Under the pieces are notes generated by a model. That model was not told the DNA's origin, searched no databases, and worked only from the letters and a program-made list of their open reading frames with translations. From the NCBI RefSeq assembly GCF_900167565.1, contig NZ_FUZV01000002.1:496001-560000 (forward strand): DNA of 64,000 nucleotides. The letters are read 5' to 3'. The position numbers and the translations under genes were made by a program. Shown piece after piece: positions 35,478 through 45,910 of the stretch (within the stretch, counting starts at the first letter, position 1; each line of letters starts with the position of its first letter). Source of the DNA: Pseudoxanthomonas indica (lineage in GTDB: Bacteria; Pseudomonadota; Gammaproteobacteria; Xanthomonadales; Xanthomonadaceae).

Positions 35478-36176
35478 TCAAATGCTCGACAGTCGTGGTC
35501 GCAACACCTGTTCGGTGACGGCGATGTAGTGGCAGACGCTGCCGGCGATCACGAACAGGTGCCAGATGGCGTGCGAATAGCGGATCGATTCGCGGTGATA
35601 GAAGTACGTGCCCAAGGTGTAGAAAACGCCGCCGGCCAGCAGCCAGCCCAGCGTCCATGCATCCAGCGAAGTGAGCAGCGGCTTGATCGCGACGATGACC
35701 AGCCAGCCCATCACGATGTAGATGATGGTCGACAGCAATTTGAAGCGGCCGGTGTAGAACAGCTTGAAGATCACCCCGGCGATGGCGATCGTCCAGATCG
35801 CGGCGAACAGGCTGTAGCCCCAGGCGCCGCGCAGGCCGATCAAGGTAAACGGGGTGTACGAGCCGGCGATCAGCAGGTAGATCGCGCAATGGTCGAAGAC
35901 CTTGAGCCGGCCCTTGGCGACCGGATGCTGGATCGCGTGATAGAGCGTGGAGGCGGTGTACAGGAGCAGCAAGGTCACGCCAAACACGATGGATGCGCCC
36001 AACTGCCAGCCGTCGCCGTGGATTGCCGCCAACGTGATCAGCACGGCGCCACCGGCCAGCGCCGCCGCCGCGCCCAGGCCGTGGGTCACGGCGCTGGCGA
36101 TTTCATCGCGGATATCGACCAGATGGTCGGCGCGCTTGCGATTGCGCAGGGTCTGGAAGGAGGAGGGGTCGCTCAT
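35478..36176 (-). CDS. hemolysin III-family (YqfA/PAQR-like) membrane protein
   Basis: A 232-residue inner-membrane protein with seven predicted hydrophobic segments and the PAQR-family landmarks: SxLYHA near the third helix, FDHCAIYLLIAGSYTPF, and HxxxH-type His (YSHAIWHLFVIAG). These His are candidate metal ligands. Bacterial members are often called hemolysin III but their activity is not settled. A TAACGT ends 6 nt before the ATG. About 90 bp separate it from AsmA downstream. Confidence 0.92.
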   Translation of the reverse strand: MSDPSSFQTLRNRKRADHLVDIRDEIASAVTHGLGAAAALAGGAVLITLAAIHGDGWQLGASIVFGVTLLLLYTASTLYHAIQHPVAKGRLKVFDHCAIYLLIAGSYTPFTLIGLRGAWGYSLFAAIWTIAIAGVIFKLFYTGRFKLLSTIIYIVMGWLVIVAIKPLLTSLDAWTLGWLLAGGVFYTLGTYFYHRESIRYSHAIWHLFVIAGSVCHYIAVTEQVLRPRLSSI

Positions 36177-36182
36177 GCGGCC

Positions 36183-36188
36183 ACGTTA
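36183..36188 (-). promoter_or_regulatory. -10-like element of the hemolysin III-like gene (weak)
   Basis: TAACGT on the minus strand, 6 nt before the ATG. It keeps T1, A2 and T6 of the -10 consensus only. Confidence 0.25.
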
Positions 36189-36220
36189 CCGCAACGCAAC
36201 ACGGCTTGCATGAAGCGCGG

Positions 36221-37825
<1,605 letters not shown>

Positions 37826-37832
37826 GGCGACG

Positions 37833-37876
37833 GCGCCCGCGCGGGCGCTGGGGGTGAAAGGAGGTGCGCGATTATA
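37833..37876 (-). promoter_or_regulatory. prfC -10 box and GC palindrome in the leader
   Basis: A perfect TATAAT (minus strand, 37871-37876) lies upstream of prfC. Between it and the ATG is a 16-bp perfect palindrome, GCGCCCGCGCGGGCGC (37833-37848), which could fold in the 5' leader. No good -35 was found. Confidence 0.5.
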
Positions 37877-37892
37877 GCGGGTCCGGCCTGGG

Positions 37893-38816
37893 TTACTTCG
37901 GGAACTGCAACTGGCCCAGCGGCCCGAACATGCGGAACGGGATCGAGGCTAGCGCCATGCCGCGGTTGGCCTGGACCACGAAATGCAGGTGCGGGGCGGT
38001 GCTCAGGCCGGTATTGCCTGACAGCCCGATGCGCTGGCCCTTGCGCACGTACTGGCCTTCACGCACCTGCACCCCCTCCGGCTTGAGGTGGGCGTACAGG
38101 GCCATGGTGCCGTCGCCATGCAGGATGCGGATGAAGTTGGCGCGGCCGCCGTACTTTTCCTTGTTCAGGCCGGCCTTGTCGAAGTCCGACTCCACCTGCA
38201 TGACCATGCCTTCGCGCGCGGCCAGGATCGGCGTGCCCACCGGTACCGCGAAGTCCACGGCGTAGCGGTTCTGCGCATCGTTGTGGCTGAAGCTGCCGCC
38301 GGGGCCCTGATCCACCCGCACCCGGCCGTAATCGAACGGCAGCCGGTAGTCGTAATCCTGGGCGACACCGTTGGGATCGCCGGGCAGGCTTTCCAGCGCC
38401 AGGTCGAAATCGCCGCCCTTGAGTGGGTCGCTCATCATGATGTCGGCCACCAGCAGGCTGCTGCGTGCCGGCACCACTGCGGTGGCGGGCAGGGCCGGGC
38501 GCGCGCTGACATTGCGCTGGCGACGGAAATCCAGCCGCACTTCCACCGGCCCATGCAGCAGGTTGTCGGCCCAGGCCTGGTAGCGCAGGCCGCTGCGCTC
38601 CAGCCGCAGGCGCACAAAGGCCGAGGGCGAATTGCGGAAACGCAGCACGTCGACGTCTGCATCCACCAGCGCATCGGCCGGCGGCGGCTGGTCACCGTAT
38701 TGGGTGTAGCCCTGCTTGTCCTTCCAGCGATACAGCCGCGCGGCCTGTCCGGGCATCGAGCTGGCAAGCAGCACGATGGCAAGCAGCACGAGCGCGGCGG
38801 TGCGGGGCAGGTTCAC
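37893..38816 (-). CDS. secreted M23-family peptidase with N-terminal DUF4124-like domain
   Basis: A 307-residue exported protein. After the signal peptide (about 1-26, ending MPGQA) comes a DUF4124-like segment ([20 protein letters not shown]). The LytM/M23 domain (about 170-285) contains [13 protein letters not shown] and APHLHF, giving the His, Asp and HxH zinc ligands. These enzymes cut peptidoglycan crosslinks. The start is GTG at 38816, overlapping the upstream gene's TGA as GTGA; an upstream TTG is less likely. Confidence 0.9.
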   Translation of the reverse strand: MNLPRTAALVLLAIVLLASSMPGQAARLYRWKDKQGYTQYGDQPPPADALVDADVDVLRFRNSPSAFVRLRLERSGLRYQAWADNLLHGPVEVRLDFRRQRNVSARPALPATAVVPARSSLLVADIMMSDPLKGGDFDLALESLPGDPNGVAQDYDYRLPFDYGRVRVDQGPGGSFSHNDAQNRYAVDFAVPVGTPILAAREGMVMQVESDFDKAGLNKEKYGGRANFIRILHGDGTMALYAHLKPEGVQVREGQYVRKGQRIGLSGNTGLSTAPHLHFVVQANRGMALASIPFRMFGPLGQLQFPK

Positions 38817-39907
38817 GGCACGCAATCATTGCCGAGCTTGAGCGCGCTGGCGACATCGCGCAGATCGAAGGCCGCCAGCGACTGATCGTTGTGCAGCACG
38901 AACAGCGCCCCGTTCGGGAATCGCGCCGTGGCGGCCGCGTACAGGGTCTCGCCATCGGTATTGGCCACCTGCTCGCCGCGGAAGATGCCGCGCGGCGCCA
39001 GGCTGGCGCGGTCGAAGACGCGGAACAGGGTGGGGGTCAGCTGGTCCACCGCGATCCAGTAGCCGTCCTGCGCGCTGCACGCCCACAGCGCCACGCCTTC
39101 GGCATCGGCGTCAAAGCGGGGCAGGCTGAAGTGGCGATACTCCCCGGACAGGCTGTAGTCGCGCAGGGTGGATCCGACGCGGCGATCTTCATCGGCAATC
39201 AACAGACGGTTGTGGGTGGGATCGCCGGCGATGGACTCGACCATGCGCAGTGCCCCTTCCGCGTTGGTGGCGCCGAAGCTGTTGCGCAGGCGGGCGTGGA
39301 CGGCGCCCTGCGCATCGCGGCTGACCCGGAACACCTTGACCCGCTCATTGAGCTCGGCCATCGGCGGCAACTGGCCGGTGCGGAAGTCGGCCATGAAGCT
39401 GTCGGTGACGAACAGGTCCAGCTCGCCCGGCGCAACCTCTTCCAGCCACAGGCCGTAGGGCACCTTGAGTTCCTGCTCGCCCAGCACGGCCAGCGGTGTG
39501 AAGTCGGGCAGCTGCAGCACCTGGACGCGGTGATTGTCGCGTTCGGCCACGAACAGCAGGTCGCCAAAGACGGCAATGCCGTTGGGGCGGTTGAACTGGC
39601 CCGGGGCCTGGCCCTTTTCGCCAAAGGTGCGCAGGCGCCGACCGTCGTCGGCGTCGTAGACCGCCAGGCGGTGGCTGGATTTGGCCGTGGCGATCAGCCA
39701 GACATGCCCGTCTTCGGTCGGCCAGGCCGCCACCGAATCGAGCTCATCGGCCGCCACGGGTGCGGAGATCCAGGCCTCCGTGACCATCGCATCGACCTGG
39801 CTGACCGGGGCGGGGGCGGGCGGCCGCGATGCATGCGGACGGGATGGAGTGGCGGCACAGCTGGCGAGCAGGGCGGCGCAGGCGCCAGCCAAAAGCAAAT
39901 TCCTCAT
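38813..39907 (-). CDS. beta-propeller lipoprotein (NHL/phytase-like)
   Basis: A 364-residue lipoprotein: signal MRNLLLAGACAALLASC, with the lipobox ending at Cys17. A Pro/Ser-rich linker follows, then a six-bladed propeller with NHL-type motifs (FNRPNGIAVFGDLLFVAERDNHRVQVL). Several segments (HVWLIATAKSSHRLAVYDADDG) recall beta-propeller phytases, but the full phytase site is not clear to me. The stop overlaps the M23 peptidase GTG, so the two are coupled. A CATAAT ends 7 nt before the ATG, suggesting a leaderless transcript. Confidence 0.82.
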   Translation of the reverse strand: MRNLLLAGACAALLASCAATPSRPHASRPPAPAPVSQVDAMVTEAWISAPVAADELDSVAAWPTEDGHVWLIATAKSSHRLAVYDADDGRRLRTFGEKGQAPGQFNRPNGIAVFGDLLFVAERDNHRVQVLQLPDFTPLAVLGEQELKVPYGLWLEEVAPGELDLFVTDSFMADFRTGQLPPMAELNERVKVFRVSRDAQGAVHARLRNSFGATNAEGALRMVESIAGDPTHNRLLIADEDRRVGSTLRDYSLSGEYRHFSLPRFDADAEGVALWACSAQDGYWIAVDQLTPTLFRVFDRASLAPRGIFRGEQVANTDGETLYAAATARFPNGALFVLHNDQSLAAFDLRDVASALKLGNDCVP

Positions 39908-39914
39908 TTCACAA

Positions 39915-39920
39915 ATTATG
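39915..39920 (-). promoter_or_regulatory. -10-like element of the propeller lipoprotein gene (leaderless candidate)
   Basis: CATAAT on the minus strand ends 7 nt before the ATG. No clear -35. Confidence 0.35.
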
Positions 39921-39985
39921 CGGGATGGCTCACGTCGCGGGGAGGGGGCAGGGCACAAATCCATCGCTCCATCCGAATAAAGCGA

Positions 39986-40014
39986 TTGACACTGCCCGAA
40001 TCCACTGGCAAAGT
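39986..40014 (+). promoter_or_regulatory. promoter of the SAM-riboswitch and met operon
   Basis: A perfect TTGACA (39986-39991), a 17-bp spacer and a weak CAAAGT -10 (40009-40014). Transcription would begin near 40021, right at the first base of the riboswitch P1 helix. Confidence 0.6.
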
Positions 40015-40020
40015 CGCCTC

Positions 40021-40136
40021 ACCATCGAGACCGGCAGAGGGACAGGCCCTTTGAAGCCGGGGCAACCAGACGACGCGCAAGCGGCGTGGACGGTGCCAAA
40101 TCCTGCGGGGACCTCAGCGTCTGCCCGAAAGATGGT
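40021..40136 (+). ncRNA. SAM-I (S-box) riboswitch
   Basis: Binds S-adenosylmethionine in the mRNA leader and lowers expression of the downstream methionine genes. The conserved core is easy to see: GAGGGACAGGCCC, then GAAGCCGGGGCAACC, and after a variable hairpin GGTGCCAAATCC. ACCATC at the 5' end pairs with GATGGT at 40131-40136 to close P1. Downstream are two short hairpins (40143-40157 and 40165-40183) but no T run, so control is more likely at translation initiation than by termination. Confidence 0.88.
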
Positions 40137-40219
40137 TCGTAACGTGCTTTCCGCACGGCGAACGCGAGCTCCGCGAAGGCTCGATGGCTGTAGTCCCGTT
40201 GCCACCTCCGGACACCGCC

Positions 40220-41308
40220 ATGAGCTTCGCCACCGCCACCGTCAGTTCCCTCGTCTCCCCGCTGCCCGTGCATGACAGCGCCGCCACGTTTGCCGCCGCC
40301 GCTTCGGCTGTTGCGTCGCGTCGCGGCGAAATCGCGCTCGAATTGCCCATGCGACACGCCGGCGCCCGCCTGGTGCGCGTGCGCTATGAATTGCAGGGCG
40401 TGGAGGGCGCGCCGGTGGTGTTCGTGGCCGGCGGCATTTCCGCGCATCGGCACCTGAGCCCCACTGCGGAGTTCCCGGAAAAAGGCTGGCTCAACGAACT
40501 GGTCGGTGCGGGTCGCGCGCTGGATCCGGCGCACCGGCAATTGCTGGCGATCGATTTCGTCGGCGCCGACGGCAAGCTCGACGTGCCGATCGATACCGCC
40601 GACCAGGCCGATGTGATCGCACGCCTGCTGGAAGCCCTGGACATCGCGCAGTTGCAGGCATGTGTCGGCTACTCCTACGGCGCGCTGGTCGGTTTGCAGT
40701 TGGCACTGCGGCACCCGCAGCGCCTGCAGCGCTTGATCGCGGTCAGCGGCGCCCATCGTGCACATCCTTATGCCGCCGCCTGGCGCGCGCTGCAGCGGCG
40801 TGCGGTCAGCCTCGGCCAGTTGCAGTGCGCCGATGCGCAGGGACTGTCGCTGGCGCGCCAGTTCGCCATGCTCAGCTACCGCACCCCGGAAGAATTCGAA
40901 GAGCGCTTCGACGCTGCGCCGGAAATCGTCCATGGCCGCGTGCGTTGCGCCGCCGAGGATTATCTGGACGCGGCCGGCTCGCAGTACGTGGCGCGCACAC
41001 CGGTGACTGCCTACCTGCGCCTGTCCGAATCCATCGATCTGCATCGCATCGACGCCAGCGCCATCCGCGTGCCCACCACCGTGGTCGCGGTGGAAGGCGA
41101 CCGGCTGGTGCCGCTGTCCGATTCGGTGACCCTGGTCGAAGGCCTGGGCACGCTGGGCAGCCTGCGCGTGCTGCGCTCGCCGTATGGCCACGACGCCTTC
41201 CTGAAAGAAACCGATCGCATCGACGCGATCCTCAAAACCGTCCTCATCCCCACCACCGCCAGCCCGGCCCCGACTTCCGCCGAGCGCGGCAATGGAGCAA
41301 CCGTATGA
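40220..41308 (+). CDS. metX: homoserine O-acyltransferase (MetX-like, alpha/beta hydrolase)
   Basis: Activates homoserine by O-acylation (succinyl or acetyl) in methionine synthesis. The 362 residues form an alpha/beta-hydrolase with the nucleophile elbow GYSYG, a DRLVPL Asp and a GHDAFLKE His. It is the short Xanthomonadaceae-type MetX. The start is uncertain: an upstream ATG at 40184 has a better GAAGG ribosome site but would add 12 codons with atypical usage. It lies directly behind the SAM-I riboswitch and overlaps metB by ATGA. Whether it uses succinyl- or acetyl-CoA cannot be told by eye. Confidence 0.85.
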   Translation: MSFATATVSSLVSPLPVHDSAATFAAAASAVASRRGEIALELPMRHAGARLVRVRYELQGVEGAPVVFVAGGISAHRHLSPTAEFPEKGWLNELVGAGRALDPAHRQLLAIDFVGADGKLDVPIDTADQADVIARLLEALDIAQLQACVGYSYGALVGLQLALRHPQRLQRLIAVSGAHRAHPYAAAWRALQRRAVSLGQLQCADAQGLSLARQFAMLSYRTPEEFEERFDAAPEIVHGRVRCAAEDYLDAAGSQYVARTPVTAYLRLSESIDLHRIDASAIRVPTTVVAVEGDRLVPLSDSVTLVEGLGTLGSLRVLRSPYGHDAFLKETDRIDAILKTVLIPTTASPAPTSAERGNGATV

Positions 41309-42525
41309 CTCGTTTTGACGCCACCGCAGACATTTCCTGTTGTCCCGCCACCGCCGCCGTGCGCGCCGGCATCGATCGCGACACCGCCTACGGCGCGGTG
41401 ACGCCGCCGATCGTGTTGTCGTCCAACTTCAGCTTTGACGGCTTCGGCAACAAGCGCGAGTACGACTACACCCGCAGCGGCAATCCCACTCGCGATCTGC
41501 TGGGCGAAGCGCTGGCCGAACTGGAAGGCGGCGTGGGCGCGGTGATCACCTCCACCGGCATGGGCGCGATCAACCTGGTGCTCAACGCCCTGCTGCAGCC
41601 CGGCGACCGGCTGGTGGTGCCGCACGATGCCTACGGCGGCAGCTGGCGCCTGTTCAATGCGCTGGCCAAGAAGGGCCACTTCGAGCTGATCACCGCCGAC
41701 CTGACCGACCCGCGATCGCTGGCCGATGCGCTGGCGCAGTCGCCGCGCCTGGTGCTGATTGAAACCCCGTCCAATCCGCTGCTGCGCATCACCGATCTGC
41801 GCTTCGTGATCGAAGCCGCGCACAAGGCCGGCGCGCTGACCGTAGTCGACAACACCTTCCTCTCGCCGGCGCTGCAGAAGCCGTTCGAGTTCGGCGCCGA
41901 CGTGGTGGTGCATTCCACCACCAAGTACATCAACGGCCACAGCGATGTGGTCGGCGGCGCCGTGGTGGCTCGCGATGCCGACACCCACCAGCAACTGGTG
42001 TGGTGGGCCAATGCGCTGGGCCTGACCGGCTCGCCGTTCGACAGCTTCCTGACCCTGCGCGGCCTGCGCACGCTGGATGCGCGCCTGCGCGTGCACCAGG
42101 AAAACGCCACCGCCATCGCCGAACTGCTGGATGGCCACGCGGCCGTCTCGCAGGTGTATTTCCCCGGCCTGGCCGCGCATCCGGGCCATGCCGTGGCCGC
42201 GCGCCAGCAGAAGGGCTTTGGCGCGATGCTCAGTGTTGAACTGCATGGCGGCGAAGCCGCTGTACGCGCCTTCGTCGATGGCCTGCGCTATTTCACCCTG
42301 GCCGAATCGCTCGGTGGCGTGGAAAGCCTGGTCGCGCATCCGGCTTCGATGACGCACGCCGCCATGACCGCCGAAGCGCGCGCCAAGGCCGGCATCTCCG
42401 ACGGCCTGCTGCGTTTGTCGGTGGGCATCGAAGCGACCGAGGATCTGATCGCCGATCTGCAGGCCGGCCTGGCCCGCGCCGAACGCGCGGCGGCCGGCGG
42501 CGAACGAAAACTCGCCGACGCATGA
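41305..42525 (+). CDS. metB: cystathionine gamma-synthase / O-acylhomoserine sulfhydrylase-type PLP enzyme
   Basis: PLP-dependent trans-sulfuration enzyme joining O-acylhomoserine with cysteine (or sulfide). The 406 residues show the Cys/Met-metabolism signature: YDYTRSGNPTRDLL, the ITSTGMGAINLVLNAL pocket, DNTFLSP and the Schiff-base region VHSTTKYINGHSDVVGG with Lys207. C-terminal ESLGGVESLVAHPASMTH is typical. ATGA overlaps at both ends couple it to metX and hom. An upstream extension of the frame within metX is rejected. Confidence 0.93.
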   Translation: MTRFDATADISCCPATAAVRAGIDRDTAYGAVTPPIVLSSNFSFDGFGNKREYDYTRSGNPTRDLLGEALAELEGGVGAVITSTGMGAINLVLNALLQPGDRLVVPHDAYGGSWRLFNALAKKGHFELITADLTDPRSLADALAQSPRLVLIETPSNPLLRITDLRFVIEAAHKAGALTVVDNTFLSPALQKPFEFGADVVVHSTTKYINGHSDVVGGAVVARDADTHQQLVWWANALGLTGSPFDSFLTLRGLRTLDARLRVHQENATAIAELLDGHAAVSQVYFPGLAAHPGHAVAARQQKGFGAMLSVELHGGEAAVRAFVDGLRYFTLAESLGGVESLVAHPASMTHAAMTAEARAKAGISDGLLRLSVGIEATEDLIADLQAGLARAERAAAGGERKLADA

Positions 42526-43592
42526 GCACCGTCGTCCAACTGGCCACGGCGCGCCGCCGCGTACCGCGTCTGGCCCTGCTCGGCACCGGCGTGGTCGGCA
42601 CCGCGTTTGTCGGTCGTTATTCGCGCCTGCGCGATCAGTTGGACCGCCTGCCGGAGTTCACCTGGTTGGCCAATTCTCGCAGCCTGCAGGCCTGCAGCGC
42701 GGGCCTGGCCGACGCGCTGGAACTGGCGCGGCAGGCGCCCGCACAAGCCTCGGCGCTGCCGCCGTGGGCCGAAGCCGAATCGCTGCACGCCGGCGACGTG
42801 GTGGTCGACGCCACCGCCAGCGAGACCGTGGCCGACTGGCATGCCGAATGGCTGTCGCGCGGCATCCATGTGGTCACCGCCAACAAATTGGGCAACGGCG
42901 GCGCGCTGCAGCGTTCGCAGGCCATCCTTCGCGCCCGCCATCTAGGTGCGTCGCACTATGGCGACAGCGCCACCGTCGGCGCCGGCTTGCCGCTGCTGCG
43001 CAGCTTGCGCGCGCTGGTAGCCGGGGGGGATCGCATCCACAGGGTGGAAGGCATCCTGTCCGGATCGCTGGCGTGGTTGTTCAACCACTACGACGGCGTG
43101 CGGCCGTTCTCGGGCTTCGTGCGCCAGGCGCGCGATGCCGGTTATACCGAACCTGATCCGCGCGACGATCTGTCCGGCGAGGACGTGCGCCGCAAGCTGC
43201 TGATCCTGGCGCGGGCGGCCGGCATCGATCTGCACGCCGAACAGGTGCAGGTGGAATCGCTGGTGCCGGCGTCGCTCGCATCGTTGTCGGTGACGGAATT
43301 CGACGCGCGTATGGAGGCGCTGGATGCGCCGTTGGCGGAGCGCTTCCAACAGGCGGAGCAGGCGGGTGCGAAGTTGCGTTTCGTCGGCCGCTTCGACAGC
43401 CAGGGCGCCAGCGTTGGCCTGCAGGCTTTGCCGGAATCGCATCCCTTCTGTGCCGGCGGCGGCACCGACAATCGCGTGGCGATCTACAGCGATCGTTATG
43501 CGGAACAGCCGTTGGTGGTGCAGGGACCCGGCGCTGGTGCGGAAGTCACCGCGGCGGCGTTGCTGGACGATGTGTTGAACATCGTCCGCTGA
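42522..43592 (+). CDS. hom: homoserine dehydrogenase
   Basis: NAD(P)H-dependent reduction of aspartate semialdehyde to homoserine, the substrate of metX. The 356 residues start with a Rossmann motif LLGTGVVGTAFVGRY (about 18-32). TANKLGNGG, EGILSGSLAWLFNHY and the GYTEPDPRDDLSGEDVRRKLLILAR catalytic region follow. There is no aspartokinase fusion and no obvious C-terminal ACT domain, so feedback control by threonine may be absent, with SAM riboswitch control of the operon instead. Confidence 0.94.
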   Translation: MSTVVQLATARRRVPRLALLGTGVVGTAFVGRYSRLRDQLDRLPEFTWLANSRSLQACSAGLADALELARQAPAQASALPPWAEAESLHAGDVVVDATASETVADWHAEWLSRGIHVVTANKLGNGGALQRSQAILRARHLGASHYGDSATVGAGLPLLRSLRALVAGGDRIHRVEGILSGSLAWLFNHYDGVRPFSGFVRQARDAGYTEPDPRDDLSGEDVRRKLLILARAAGIDLHAEQVQVESLVPASLASLSVTEFDARMEALDAPLAERFQQAEQAGAKLRFVGRFDSQGASVGLQALPESHPFCAGGGTDNRVAIYSDRYAEQPLVVQGPGAGAEVTAAALLDDVLNIVR

Positions 43593-43595
43593 TAC

Positions 43596-44978
43596 TCAAC
43601 ACTCGATAACGTTGACCGCCAGCCCGCCGCGGCTGGTTTCCTTGTACTTGTCCTGCATGTCGCGGCCGGTGTCGCGCATGGTCTTGATCACCTTGTCCAG
43701 TGAGACCTTGTGCTTGCCGTCGCCGCGCATGGCCATGCGGCTGGCGTTGATGGCCTTCACCGCGCCCATCGCATTGCGCTCGATGCAGGGAATCTGCACC
43801 AGCCCGCCAATCGGGTCGCAGGTCAGACCCAGGTTGTGCTCCATGCCGATTTCGGCGGCATTCTCGATCTGGCTGGGGCTGCCGCCGAGCGCGGCGACCA
43901 GGCCACCGGCGGCCATCGAACAGGCCACGCCTACCTCGCCCTGGCAACCGACTTCGGCGCCGGAGATGCTGGCGTTTTCCTTGTAGAGGATGCCGATGGC
44001 CGCGGCGGTGAGCAGGAAATCGAAGATGCGCTGTTCGTTGGCGCCGGGGCAGAAGCGATCGAAGTAATGCATCACCGAGGGGATGATGCCGGCCGCGCCA
44101 TTGGTGGGTGCGGTGACCACGCGGCCACCAGCGGCGTTCTCTTCGTTCACCGCCAAGGCGTACAGGTTGACCCAGTCCAGCACGGTCAGCGGATCGCGCA
44201 TGGCCGCTTCCGGCCGCAGCGACAGTTCGCGGTTCAACGCCGGTGCGCGGCGTGACACATGCAGGCCACCAGGCAGCGTGCCTTCCTCGCGGATGCCGCG
44301 GCTCACGCAGGCCTGCATCGCATTCCAGATGGCGCGCAGGCCTTCGCGGATCTCGTCGGGGCTGCGCCAGCAGGTCTCGTTCTCGAACATCATCTGCGCG
44401 ATGCTCAGACCGCTGCGCTGGCACTGCGCCAGCAATTCATCGCCGCTCTTGAACGGGTAGGGCAGCGGGGTTTCATCGGCGACAATGCGATCCACCGCCG
44501 CGTCATCCTGGTTGACCACAAAGCCGCCGCCGACCGAGTAGTAATCGCGGGTGGCGATGACTTCATCATTGGCGTCATACGCGGTAAAGCGCATGCCATT
44601 GGTGTGGTACGGCAGCTTCTGCCGCTTGTTCATCAGCAGGTCGCGTTTTTCCTCGAACGCCACCGCGTGCGTGCCTCCCAGCAGCACCCGCTTCTCGCCA
44701 CGGATGCGCGCCAGCGCCGGCGGGATGATGTCCGGGTCGATCTCGTTGGGGTAATGGCCTTCCAGGCCCATCAGCACGGCCTTGTCGGTGCCGTGGCCGC
44801 GCCCGGTCAGGGCCAGCGAGCCGAAGACTTCGGCGCGGATCCGCGCCACCTCGTGCAGGCGGCCGGGCTCCTGCAGCCAGCGCGCGACAAAGCGCGCCGC
44901 TGCCCGCATCGGGCCGACGGTGTGGGAGGAACTCGGGCCAATGCCGATCTTGAAAAGGTCGAAAGTGCTGACTGCCAT
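43596..44978 (-). CDS. sdaA: L-serine ammonia-lyase
   Basis: Iron-sulfur L-serine dehydratase converting serine to pyruvate and ammonia. The single-chain 460-residue form starts [21 protein letters not shown] (beta domain) and ends with the alpha domain containing [35 protein letters not shown] and conserved Cys for the [4Fe-4S] cluster. It converges on hom with a 3-bp gap. A TAGAAT ends 6 nt before the ATG, so the mRNA is probably leaderless. Confidence 0.96.
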   Translation of the reverse strand: MAVSTFDLFKIGIGPSSSHTVGPMRAAARFVARWLQEPGRLHEVARIRAEVFGSLALTGRGHGTDKAVLMGLEGHYPNEIDPDIIPPALARIRGEKRVLLGGTHAVAFEEKRDLLMNKRQKLPYHTNGMRFTAYDANDEVIATRDYYSVGGGFVVNQDDAAVDRIVADETPLPYPFKSGDELLAQCQRSGLSIAQMMFENETCWRSPDEIREGLRAIWNAMQACVSRGIREEGTLPGGLHVSRRAPALNRELSLRPEAAMRDPLTVLDWVNLYALAVNEENAAGGRVVTAPTNGAAGIIPSVMHYFDRFCPGANEQRIFDFLLTAAAIGILYKENASISGAEVGCQGEVGVACSMAAGGLVAALGGSPSQIENAAEIGMEHNLGLTCDPIGGLVQIPCIERNAMGAVKAINASRMAMRGDGKHKVSLDKVIKTMRDTGRDMQDKYKETSRGGLAVNVIEC

Positions 44979-44984
44979 CCGCGT

Positions 44985-44990
44985 ATTCTA
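44985..44990 (-). promoter_or_regulatory. -10 element of sdaA (leaderless candidate)
   Basis: TAGAAT (five of six consensus bases) on the minus strand ends exactly 6 nt before the sdaA ATG. No clear -35. Confidence 0.5.
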
Positions 44991-45044
44991 TGCCGCCGGC
45001 CGGGTCAGACCTTCCCGCGCCGCAGCAGATGAGCTGGAGAGCCC

Positions 45045-45272
45045 GTGCGCCTGACCCTGTTCCAACGCGATGACTGCCACCTCTGCGACCTGGCGCTGGA
45101 GGTGCTGGCCGCCGCGCGCGTGCCGGAATTCGACAGCGTCTTCATCGACGACGACCCGGCGCTGGAAGAACGCTACGGCGTACGCGTGCCGGTGCTCAGG
45201 CGCGAAGACAATGGCGCCGAGCTGGACTGGCCGTTCGGCGCCGATGAGGTGAAAGCTTTCTCGCCTTTGTAG
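45045..45272 (+). CDS. glutaredoxin-family thiol protein
   Basis: A 75-residue cytoplasmic protein with the thioredoxin-like start LTLFQRDDCHLCDLALEVL, where Cys11 and Cys14 form the redox CxxC. GVRVPVLRRED holds the cis-Pro. It belongs to the DUF836/glutaredoxin-like group. The start is GTG with GGAG 5 nt upstream. The stop codon lies inside a palindromic repeat. Confidence 0.9.
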   Translation: MRLTLFQRDDCHLCDLALEVLAAARVPEFDSVFIDDDPALEERYGVRVPVLRREDNGAELDWPFGADEVKAFSPL

Positions 45273-45349
45273 GAGGGGCTTTAGCCCCGAACCCTTTGTC
45301 TTTTGTAGGAGGGGTTGACCAGACGAACGTCTGATCAGCCCCTCCTACA
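45268..45349. repeat. REP-like palindromic pair between convergent genes
   Basis: First element: TGTAGGAGGGGCT at 45268-45280, with the palindrome GGGGCT-TT-AGCCCC. Second element: TGTAGGAGGGG (45304-45314) pairs with CCCCTCCTACA (45339-45349), with an inner AGACG-AA-CGTCT. Similar GGGGCT...AGCCCC units occur at 53690 and 59092. It lies between two convergent gene ends and may act as a terminator or mRNA stabiliser. Confidence 0.85.
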
Positions 45350-45352
45350 GGG

Positions 45353-45910
45353 TCACTTCGCCTTCAATACAACCTTCGTGCTGATCGCCACGTCATTCGG
45401 AATGGTCGCCGGGTCGGCCCAATCGCCGCCGCCCACGCCGAAGTCCAGGCGCTTGACGCTGGCCTTGCCGGCCAGCACGGGCTGGGCGCCCGGGGTCCAG
45501 GTGAAGGTCAGGGTGACCGGCTTGCTGACGCCGCGCAGGCTCAGGGTGCCGTCGGCGGCGTACTGGTTGCCACCCAGCGCACGGAACTTGCTGGCGGTGT
45601 AGCGCGCCTGCGCGAACTTGCTGACATGGAAGAAGTCCGCATCGGCCAGGGTGCTGTCGCGATCATCGTTGCCGGTCTTGGTGCCGGCCAGCTGGATGGT
45701 GACGTCGAGCTTGGCCGTGGCCAGGTTGGCCGGATCAAAGCTGACCGTGGTGTTGAAGCCGCCAAAGCGACCGACAAAGGTTTCGCCCTGGTAGTTGCTG
45801 GCGAAGATCAAGGTCGAGCCCGGCGCCTGCACATAGTCGGCGGCGAAGGCGGGCAAGGCAGCGGCGGCAAGCAGGCCGGCCAGGGCCAGGCGAGCGGTGG
45901 TACGGATCAT
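45353..45910 (-). CDS. YceI-family periplasmic protein (copy 1)
   Basis: A 185-residue exported lipocalin-like protein: signal peptide (about 1-23, ending PAFAAD), then a beta-barrel fold with FVGRFGGFNTTVSF, HVSKFAQARYTASKFR, GTLSLRGVSKPVTL and KRLDFGVG. YceI proteins bind isoprenoid quinones or polyprenols. It is coupled by ATGA to the cytochrome b561 gene, an arrangement also seen for yceI-yceJ in E. coli. Confidence 0.92.
   Translation of the reverse strand: MIRTTARLALAGLLAAAALPAFAADYVQAPGSTLIFASNYQGETFVGRFGGFNTTVSFDPANLATAKLDVTIQLAGTKTGNDDRDSTLADADFFHVSKFAQARYTASKFRALGGNQYAADGTLSLRGVSKPVTLTFTWTPGAQPVLAGKASVKRLDFGVGGGDWADPATIPNDVAISTKVVLKAK

Noticed and set aside
40184..40219. Upstream ATG of metX
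   Set aside because: It has a fair GAAGG site, but the 12 added codons are of unusual codon use and lie next to the riboswitch platform. It is kept as an alternative only.
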